Below, piece by piece: positions 26,779 to 33,040 of a DNA stretch of 64,000 nt. Source of the stretch: Persicitalea jodogahamensis (GTDB lineage Bacteria > Bacteroidota > Bacteroidia > Cytophagales > Spirosomataceae). Made by a program: the position numbers and the translations under genes. Position 1 is the first letter of the stretch. The number at the start of each line of letters is the position of its first letter. The stretch covers positions 62,001 to 126,000 of the forward strand of contig NZ_BMXF01000001.1 in NCBI RefSeq assembly GCF_014651615.1. Reading direction: 5' to 3'. The notes below the pieces were generated by a model. The model saw only the letters and a list, made by a program, of their open reading frames with translations. It ran no database searches and had not been told where the DNA came from.

Positions 26779-27375
26779 TCACGCCTGACCATTCAGGTAC
26801 AACTCTCTCAGCTTTTGCATGCAGCGTAGTCGGCTGGTCTTTACAACAGCCGCAGACTGGTAGCTCATCTGCTCAGCGATATCCGCGTCTTTGTACCCTT
26901 CACCCCAGGCCATTAACATTTGTCGGCATTTGTCACCGAGTTGGCCAAGACGCTGTCCGAGTAGTTCGGCGTCCTGCTGCTGCATGAGCTGCTGCACGGC
27001 GGTGCGGGTGTCGTCGGGTAACAGGTTCATGTAGCGGTCGTCAAACCCGTCGGTCCTGTGTACCTGTGCCTTCTTAGTCGTGTTTTTACGAATATGGTCA
27101 ACACATTTATTATTAAATATCTGAAAGAGGTAGGTCTTGAGCTCCGAACGGCCTTCAAACCGGTCGGTACAGATATGCTCGATCACGGTGAGCACCGCGT
27201 CCGAATAAGCCATCGAACTCTCGTCTTCCGACAGGCGGTGTTTGCGAGTACCCTCGCCAATAAAGTAGGCGTACTTGCTGAAAAGCTGGTTTTCGTGCAG
27301 TCGCCGTGCCACTCCGCCAGCACGTATGCCCTGAATGAGGTCTGAATCGTGAGGGGATCTTTGGAGCAATCTCAT
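26779..27375 (-). CDS. ECF-type sigma-70 family factor
   Basis: An RNA polymerase sigma factor of 198 residues with region 2 around residues 25-105 (QLFSKYAYFIGEGTRK, then FEGRSELKTYLFQIFNNKCVDHIRK, the -10 binding helix) and region 4 at about 130-195 (LGQLGDKCRQMLMAW, then a helix-turn-helix YKDADIAEQMSY / VVKTSRLRCMQKLREL). No region 1 or 3 is present, as for ECF factors. I use the ATG at 27375 (MRLLQRSPHDSDL); the frame is open to 27450 but the extra residues look like leader. It is the first gene of a five-gene minus-strand run ending in nadC and likely controls its own unit. No consensus TAnnTTTG promoter was found upstream, which fits autoregulation. Confidence 0.88.
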   Translation of the reverse strand: MRLLQRSPHDSDLIQGIRAGGVARRLHENQLFSKYAYFIGEGTRKHRLSEDESSMAYSDAVLTVIEHICTDRFEGRSELKTYLFQIFNNKCVDHIRKNTTKKAQVHRTDGFDDRYMNLLPDDTRTAVQQLMQQQDAELLGQRLGQLGDKCRQMLMAWGEGYKDADIAEQMSYQSAAVVKTSRLRCMQKLRELYLNGQA

Positions 27376-27551
27376 ACGTGTGTGTATTGGCTGGGGGAAT
27401 ATACGTAAAAACCCGTGTTTAATTAAAATCAACCCGACTTCTGTTTCCAAGGAAGGCCGGTTTCCCGACCTATGGGCAAGAAAGCAGGAAGTATTCGGTC
27501 CAGCTTAATAAATAGTTTTTCTCTTCTTTTCCCTAACTACCTCTAAAAGAC

Positions 27552-28118
27552 ATGAAAACGATCAAATTTACCTCATTTCTCATTATTGTCGTCCTGCTGG
27601 TCGGCAGTCCAATCACTTTCCAAAGCTGCTCGCCCGAGAAAGGCGAAGTGGGCGCCCAGGGCCCGGCCGGACCAGCGGGTGCTCAAGGACCGGCCGGGCC
27701 AGCAGGTGCACAAGGACCAGCCGGAGCTGCCGGGCAAAATGGCAACGCTAACGTGATTCAGATCACTTACGGGGCAAAAACCTGGGCCAACACAGTGGGC
27801 GCAATCGTAACCCTGAGCCTAACGGGTGTCAATGCGGATGTTGCTGGCAAGAGTGCCTATTTTACGTTTATTCGGGATGGAAATCTTTGGTACTCAGTAC
27901 CAGGTGAGATTAGTACGTATGGGGAGTTCAGAACATACCTCACTCCCGCAGCGACCAGCACAGTAAGTATCAGACGGGTATCGACGGGAACTATCCTCAA
28001 CGCGGAGAGTGTACGGATCCTTATCATTCCCGCAAACGACCTCAGGAACGGCCGCCTGTCCGCCGTCGACTTCACCAATTACGAAGCAGTTAAGAAAGCC
28101 TACGGGCTTCCTGACTGA
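27552..28118 (+). CDS. Collagen-like lipoprotein
   Basis: A 188-residue lipoprotein: signal peptide with lipobox TFQSC (Cys26), then ten or so Gly-X-Y triplets (GEVGAQGPAGPAGAQGPAG and on to GAAGQNG) and a C-terminal beta-rich domain of about 120 residues (ITYGAKTWANTVGAIVTLSL and onwards). Short collagen-like stalks after a lipidated Cys are common in Bacteroidota surface lipoproteins and probably trimerise. It lies 51 bases before the trypsin-like gene on the same strand and may be co-transcribed. The DNA of the triplet region is itself a tandem repeat of about 27 bases (GGCCCAGGGCCC-type units), so repeat-number variation is possible. Confidence 0.8.
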   Translation: MKTIKFTSFLIIVVLLVGSPITFQSCSPEKGEVGAQGPAGPAGAQGPAGPAGAQGPAGAAGQNGNANVIQITYGAKTWANTVGAIVTLSLTGVNADVAGKSAYFTFIRDGNLWYSVPGEISTYGEFRTYLTPAATSTVSIRRVSTGTILNAESVRILIIPANDLRNGRLSAVDFTNYEAVKKAYGLPD

Positions 28119-28169
28119 CCTTTAGTCCTTTTCCAATCAAACATAAATTATTCCTCAATCCTCAAAATT

Positions 28170-29303
28170 ATGAAAGACGATAGCAAAATGCAGCAAGAAA
28201 ATGCTCCCCGGATCGAGCCTCCCATTCGGCCAGAAGAACTGGAACAGAAGCTGAAATCTGAGAAGGCCACGGCCAGGCTTGACGTTACGACGCTCGATGT
28301 CAATTTGCTTACCGGCAATCTTGGTATTCCGCCCAGCACCTCTGTGGTGAGGATCGGCCTGGATATTTCTGACAAGTCGAGCGAAATTGACCTGCGGGTG
28401 AAGGTTCCCGAATTTGGAAAGTACGTTTTCCCCAAGGATATCGAACACCGATTCATCAAAGAAGATGATTTCGTTATCGACCCTGATTCGTTCGTGGAGT
28501 TGCCGCCCTATCGGCCCGGACACCTGGCCCTGAACCTAAAACCTGACGCGCTACCAAGGCAGTTCGAGATCAGAAAGAAGTTTTTTGACAAACTACCCGA
28601 GACCAAAGACAAAGACATTCACTATGCTACCACCATCTTCGGGGCTGATAATAGACGCCTCTTCCTGGACTCATCTTATCCCTGGGGAACGGTGGGCAAG
28701 GTCAGTACTGCCCTGGGGTCAGGATCGGGCGTAATGGTCGGACCGCGACACTTGCTCACCGTCAGCCACATCGTGCAATGGAACAGCAACAGCACGGGTT
28801 GGATAAGCTTCACGCCAGCCTCATTCGACGGGGCTGCGCCTTTTGGAACGGCCTGGGGGACGCGGGTGTACTACCGCGTGAAAGTCACGGGCCCCACCAT
28901 CAACCGCAACGAAGGGCAACATGACTACGTCGTGGTGGTATTGGATCGGCGCATGGGTGACATTTGCGGCTGGATGGGTACCAAAAGCTGGACCGATAGC
29001 TGGGACAATGACCCCTACTGGGCGCACGTCGGCTATCCCGGCGATTTGAATTCGGGAAATCGGCCCTCTTTTCAAAACAGTATTCCGATGGACGGTTCGT
29101 TTTGGGATGCAGAACGGCACACGCGTATCTTCCATCGGGGCGACGTATTCCCCGGTCAGTCGGGCGGGCCCTACTTTGCCTGGTGGTCCAACGGTCCCCA
29201 CGCGGTAGCCGTGCAGAGCGGACAGGCTTCTGATGAAAACTCCGCCTCGGGCGGTTCGGAGATGGTCGATTTGGTCATCAGGGCCAGGAATGAATACCCG
29301 TGA
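28170..29303 (+). CDS. Trypsin-like serine protease (S1 fold)
   Basis: A 377-residue protein whose second half is a chymotrypsin-fold protease: H200 in LLTVSHIVQW, D252 in GQHDYVVVVL and S331 in FPGQSGGPYF form the expected triad. The first 150 residues are a charged region of unknown fold with no signal peptide, so the protein should be cytosolic or leave by a route such as the neighbouring T6SS. The closest known types by motif are glutamyl endopeptidase/V8-like bacterial S1 proteases. A strong hairpin follows the stop. Its position between a lipoprotein and tssK suggests it belongs to the accessory block; effector, processing enzyme or unrelated are all open. Confidence 0.82.
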   Translation: MKDDSKMQQENAPRIEPPIRPEELEQKLKSEKATARLDVTTLDVNLLTGNLGIPPSTSVVRIGLDISDKSSEIDLRVKVPEFGKYVFPKDIEHRFIKEDDFVIDPDSFVELPPYRPGHLALNLKPDALPRQFEIRKKFFDKLPETKDKDIHYATTIFGADNRRLFLDSSYPWGTVGKVSTALGSGSGVMVGPRHLLTVSHIVQWNSNSTGWISFTPASFDGAAPFGTAWGTRVYYRVKVTGPTINRNEGQHDYVVVVLDRRMGDICGWMGTKSWTDSWDNDPYWAHVGYPGDLNSGNRPSFQNSIPMDGSFWDAERHTRIFHRGDVFPGQSGGPYFAWWSNGPHAVAVQSGQASDENSASGGSEMVDLVIRARNEYP

Positions 29304-29323
29304 CGAGATCCCCTGGATTGACC

Positions 29324-29355
29324 TCGCCCTGTAACATGGCCGTGTTACGGGGCGA
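29324..29355 (+). terminator. Hairpin after the trypsin-like gene
   Basis: A 13-base stem, TCGCCCTGTAACA (29324-29336) and TGTTACGGGGCGA (29343-29355), with one G-U pair and a 6-base loop, lies 21 bases after the stop codon. No T-run follows, so it may be a terminator or an mRNA end protector. Confidence 0.5.
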
Positions 29356-29476
29356 CCATTTCTGGCCGTCATTCAAAGAGCGTACAAAAAAGCTCCCCCA
29401 CCTGTTTCCCATGGGCGGGGTATCTACGACTAAGGGTTGGAAACAGCTATTCATTTAATAAAAATCTGCCAAACCA

Positions 29477-30631
29477 ATGCTGCCAAAGCGCTATCGGCCC
29501 GTCAACTGGATAGATGGCATGAAGGTTTCGAAAGAACATTTCATCGCCACAAATCACTACCTGAGCCACACAATCCGGGAAGTTCGCGCGGTGGACCTGA
29601 CACCGTATTCGTTCGGTTTATGCGCTGTTGGGTCACAAGACGACGCACTTCTGGCAGACATCCAGGCGGCACCTGATCGCGGTCTGCACGTTGCGGTGGG
29701 GCGATGCCGGGCCGTGACCTCCGACGGGAGTTTTATTGATATAAATGAAGAAAACGCGTTGCAGAACGATCTCTCACTACCACAGCTATTATCCGAGTAC
29801 CGTCTGGAGGGCGATCAAAAATTTGGAATAGTGCTGAGTGTCAATCTTTTCGATATGCATCCCGTCGGAGAACCCGATATGGAGGAAATCCCACCCCGGC
29901 ACCCATTCGTTGACGCGACCTACCATATCAGCGCCGTGCCGCTGACAACGGTACAGCCAAAGCAATGGACAGGGCCGCACCTGATGATTGCGCAATGTGC
30001 CCTTGAAAACGGCGAAGTCCGCATTCTGAGTGACTTCATCCCGGCCAGTTCGAGTATAAATAGCCATGCCGGGCTGCGGGAATGGCATCATAAGTTTGGT
30101 GAAGCGATGGGCGGGATGGAGACATGCTCTTACCGGATTATTCAGAAAATAAAGAACAAAAGCCAGAAAAACACCTTGTCCGAAAGCGTACAAAGCTTGG
30201 CAGAGCGGCTTGTGGATACAATCAGTCGGAGCAGTCTGGAATACCGCTGGCAACTGCCCAACGACCCGCCGATACGAATGCTGACCACGGTATTGAATAT
30301 AGCGAAGGCTATCCAAACTGAACTCGAATGCCTGACCTCACGTGAGAAGGAAGAACTACTCAACTACCTGGCTGAGTGGGCCGAGGAAACTCCCGGCCAA
30401 ATGCAAAGCAACCTGAACGCATTAGTGAAAATGTCCTATGTCCACGTGGATAGTCTACCGTTGCTGCGGGCGATAGAGTCATTTTTCGAGCTTTGGGCAA
30501 CCCTTTTCAACAAGCTCAGCCAGCTCGAATTTATCGGCAAACGCAAGGGCCAGCAGGTATTCATTGTGGAAAGTCCAGTCCACGATCCACCCTCGCCCGA
30601 GAAGCCGGGTTCGCGATGGAGTCCAATTTAG
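29477..30631 (+). CDS. tssK: T6SS baseplate subunit TssK
   Basis: A 384-residue protein matching TssK at the N-terminus: YRPVNWIDGMKVSKEHF (residues 6-22), equivalent to the VxWxEGxxLxPQHF signature of the family, followed by a shell-domain-like region and an alpha-helical middle (residues about 205-350). TssK links the baseplate wedges (TssE-F-G) to the membrane complex. In subtype iii systems, which lack TssJLM, it must dock on TssN/TssO-type proteins instead. It is the first structural T6SS gene of the locus, preceded by a gap holding a hairpin, and followed after 90 bases by a papain-like protease gene. The assignment rests on the N-terminal motif, length and context. Confidence 0.85.
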   Translation: MLPKRYRPVNWIDGMKVSKEHFIATNHYLSHTIREVRAVDLTPYSFGLCAVGSQDDALLADIQAAPDRGLHVAVGRCRAVTSDGSFIDINEENALQNDLSLPQLLSEYRLEGDQKFGIVLSVNLFDMHPVGEPDMEEIPPRHPFVDATYHISAVPLTTVQPKQWTGPHLMIAQCALENGEVRILSDFIPASSSINSHAGLREWHHKFGEAMGGMETCSYRIIQKIKNKSQKNTLSESVQSLAERLVDTISRSSLEYRWQLPNDPPIRMLTTVLNIAKAIQTELECLTSREKEELLNYLAEWAEETPGQMQSNLNALVKMSYVHVDSLPLLRAIESFFELWATLFNKLSQLEFIGKRKGQQVFIVESPVHDPPSPEKPGSRWSPI

Positions 30632-30721
30632 TTGTAAGTGGAGAGCTGATAATGGATATTTTTTACTTCGCAAATGGACAAGACGATTTTGAATTGTGTC
30701 ACCCCCAAACCCTTTACTATC

Positions 30722-31264
30722 ATGAAATACAATGTGCCTCTCCTTAATCAATCTGTAAATCCTATCTGCTATGTAGTGGCAGCAGCGATGATTCAGAAAT
30801 ACTGGCAGCAAACGGCTGGCAATGATTTCGACACTCCGCTGCTGACGGGTGGATTCAATCCGCTAACAGCCTGCATTCCCGGCGCAAGTTCTAATCGCAC
30901 CGTTTTTAACGGTCTGCGCAATGCAGGATTCATTTCGATTGACAGGCCTTCGTCCATTACGAAGGCACGAATCAAAACGCTCCTGACGAATTACGGGCCG
31001 CTCATTCTCAACCATAGGGTGGCCAACTTTAATTACGGGCCTACCAGAGGCGGAAAGCAGGCCTCCAACGCGGCAGGATTGCACGCGGTAGCACTCACGG
31101 GAATTGAAGGCAATAACGCATTTTTCAATAATCCATGGGGCGACAAGGACGTCATGGTACCTGCCAGCGATTTATTGACATCCATCGGTCAGGCATACGA
31201 TTATCCGCTGGAGGCGCTGTTTTACGCAGCGGCTTCACCCATGCCGCAGAATATTATTTATTAA
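30722..31264 (+). CDS. Papain-like cysteine protease, probable T6SS effector
   Basis: A 180-residue protein with the papain/C39-like arrangement: Cys16 in NPICYVVAAAMIQKYW, His121 in AAGLHAVALTGI and Asn137 in FFNNPWG, preceded by VPLLNQS as in bacteriocin-processing and BtrH/AvrRpt2-type peptidases. It has no signal peptide. Placed between tssK and tssO in a T6SS-iii locus it is a good candidate for a secreted effector, acting on proteins or on peptidoglycan peptides; a housekeeping processing role is the alternative. The frame is open to an ATG at 30674, but the one at 30722 fits the domain better. tssO starts 5 bases after its stop; no separate immunity-like gene follows. Confidence 0.75.
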   Translation: MKYNVPLLNQSVNPICYVVAAAMIQKYWQQTAGNDFDTPLLTGGFNPLTACIPGASSNRTVFNGLRNAGFISIDRPSSITKARIKTLLTNYGPLILNHRVANFNYGPTRGGKQASNAAGLHAVALTGIEGNNAFFNNPWGDKDVMVPASDLLTSIGQAYDYPLEALFYAAASPMPQNIIY

Positions 31265-31269
31265 AAGCA

Positions 31270-32226
31270 ATGGAGCCACTTAACCAACGTACCCGTACAT
31301 CTTTCATCGGCCGCTTTGTGGGCGTTTACGCCTTCTCGCTGGTATTTCCCATTCTGGGTGTCTGGATGTTGCTGCGTGTGCCCGGCAGCGTATCGGACTC
31401 CGAGCGGGACCGCTATAGGCAAATCGTGGAAACCCAGCGCCCGCTGGTGGTGGATACCGACACGATGGGGAGCCTAGTGAAGCAACTTATCCGTTACGAC
31501 GGCGCGTACAGTAGTTCTTCCGACGCGATGGCACGCGCCGAGGCGCAGACGCAGTTGGTATCGCTCGAAAACAGGATTAACAACTTGATGGCGCACATCA
31601 AAGCCGTGGATATCCGGGCCGACGACGAACACAACAAAGCCCTGTCGGCTGGTATTGCCTCGCTGTCGGAGGGGCTCGTTACCTACCGCCAAACCATTGC
31701 CGAACTCCGCCGAACCCTGGCCGAAAAGGGTATAGATATGCAAATGGTCAACGATCTAAGGAATCAAGTAAACATGAAAGACCTTGAAATCCGGGGTTTG
31801 GAGCGGCAAGTCGCTGCCGCGCCACGGGGCGGCGGGGGAGGTGGTGGTGGCGGAGCCGACCCCACCGCCCGCGAACTGCAGGCCAAGCTCAACATCGCCC
31901 AGCGCAACCTGGACGACTGCCTGAAAAAGGGCGGTGGCAACAGCGCTGGGCCCGATCCTGCCGCCTTGGCGCAACTCAGAAGCAAGTTGCAGGAATGCGA
32001 GAAAGCGCTGGACGAAAAAATCAACTATACCGAATGGGAGCGTTACGCCGAAGGTGTGGGGTACCTGCAACTGATTAAGAAAGGAGACCTGCGCAAAAAC
32101 GAAAAACAAGGGTACTACGACCAGGCTAAACAGATCTTTGATGGCCTTCAACTTTCCACCGCAAATTCCGAAATGCGCACCAAAGCTACGGCAAGAATGG
32201 GGGAGCTGCGGAAGTTGGGATTGTGA
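31270..32226 (+). CDS. tssO: T6SS-iii membrane protein TssO
   Basis: A 318-residue protein with a short cytoplasmic N-terminus, one membrane helix at about 13-36 (IGRFVGVYAFSLVFPILGVW), and a long periplasmic part with coiled coils (about 45-185 and 215-265) broken by a glycine run near residues 191-197. This is the layout of TssO, one of the proteins specific to Bacteroidota T6SS that replace TssJLM as trans-envelope anchor. The start at 31270 removes an out-of-place N-terminal extension, since the frame stays open inside the protease gene. It is tightly spaced after the papain-like gene. Assignment by topology, start motif (MEPLNQRTRTSFIGRF) and context. Confidence 0.75.
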   Translation: MEPLNQRTRTSFIGRFVGVYAFSLVFPILGVWMLLRVPGSVSDSERDRYRQIVETQRPLVVDTDTMGSLVKQLIRYDGAYSSSSDAMARAEAQTQLVSLENRINNLMAHIKAVDIRADDEHNKALSAGIASLSEGLVTYRQTIAELRRTLAEKGIDMQMVNDLRNQVNMKDLEIRGLERQVAAAPRGGGGGGGGGADPTARELQAKLNIAQRNLDDCLKKGGGNSAGPDPAALAQLRSKLQECEKALDEKINYTEWERYAEGVGYLQLIKKGDLRKNEKQGYYDQAKQIFDGLQLSTANSEMRTKATARMGELRKLGL

Positions 32227-32243
32227 GTAACGTTCGGTTTTAA

Positions 32244-32394
32244 GTCAAACGATTAAAGGTAAAAGGGTTAAAGCGATGCATTCCGCAGCATCTATTGCCC
32301 AAACGGATTTCGTTTGACTCCGGCAAAAAAGAAATTTCAAAACTGCTGACCATTGATACATGCCAATCCGCGCGCCTTTGACCGTTAACCTTTT
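32244..32394. repeat. Word-repeat element, family A
   Basis: Left words AAACGATTAAAGGTAAAA and GGGTTAAAGCG lie at 32248-32275, and right words CGCCTTTGACCG and TTAACCTTTT at 32373-32394. The arms are inverted and imperfect. The right arm ends 10 bases before the Tae4-like start codon, so the element forms the leader of that gene. Confidence 0.55.
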
Positions 32395-32403
32395 CCAAAA
32401 ATT

Positions 32404-32961
32404 ATGATTGCCTCTACCGATCTCCTCGCTCTGATTGAAAAGCCTTTGCGCGCGACGCAGCCTGTGGGCTACAAGCCTTCGTTTATGGATTTGTACCGGG
32501 TGTACAATACCTATACCAGCCGGCAGGACTTACGCGAGGGCATTGCTAACGAATGCGCCGTGCGTATGAGTGTAGCCCTATCGCTGAGCGGCTTTTCCTT
32601 TGAAACTTTCGGTAATCAGAGACGGGTACGGAGCGGTGGAGGCACCGGGCTTCCGGTGCCTCACGTGTTGGGCGCGCAGGAGTTAGCCCATTACCTGCGG
32701 ACGGTATGGGGTTACCCTGATCGACCTGGCTTGGGTAGCTCGGCGGCGGCCTCCATCAATGGCCGACTTGGCGTAATCTATTTCAACAATTGTTTTCGAC
32801 GATCAGGCGAAACTACCAATGCCGGCGACCACATCGATCTGTGGACGGGTCAGGAATATTACAACCAAATCCTGAGTCTTGCTGCGGGCGTAGAAGACCG
32901 CCGCTCCACGGGCAACCTGTTCAATCGGGCGGATGCAGTGTGGTTCTGGCGACTTGATTAA
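32404..32961 (+). CDS. Tae4-like T6SS amidase effector
   Basis: A 185-residue protein of the type VI amidase effector 4 family (NlpC/P60-like fold), which cuts the gamma-D-Glu-DAP bond of peptidoglycan in rival cells. The catalytic Cys51 lies in ANECAVRMSVALSLSGF, and the His143-Asp145 pair in GDHIDLWTG; VIYFNNCF fits the core strand. No signal peptide is present, as expected for a T6SS-delivered toxin. Tae4 effectors are normally encoded with a periplasmic Tai4 immunity protein; none is seen on either side, where tssO and clpV follow directly. It has its own word-repeat leader. Confidence 0.88.
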   Translation: MIASTDLLALIEKPLRATQPVGYKPSFMDLYRVYNTYTSRQDLREGIANECAVRMSVALSLSGFSFETFGNQRRVRSGGGTGLPVPHVLGAQELAHYLRTVWGYPDRPGLGSSAAASINGRLGVIYFNNCFRRSGETTNAGDHIDLWTGQEYYNQILSLAAGVEDRRSTGNLFNRADAVWFWRLD

Positions 32962-32964
32962 AAC

Positions 32965-33040
32965 AATTTTGAATGAGTGAATTAGAGAATGATAGAATCA
33001 AAGTCTGGTCACTCATCGCACCACCCTTTCATTCAAAATT
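32965..33040. repeat. Word-repeat element, family B, leader of clpV
   Basis: AATTTTGAATGA (32965-32976) is repeated perfectly inverted as TCATTCAAAATT (33029-33040), directly abutting the clpV ATG at 33041. A nested pair TGAGTGA/TCACTCA (32974-32980, 33009-33015) extends the stem. The word GAATGATAGAAT (32987-32998) is the complement of a word found twice before tssC. Confidence 0.7.
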
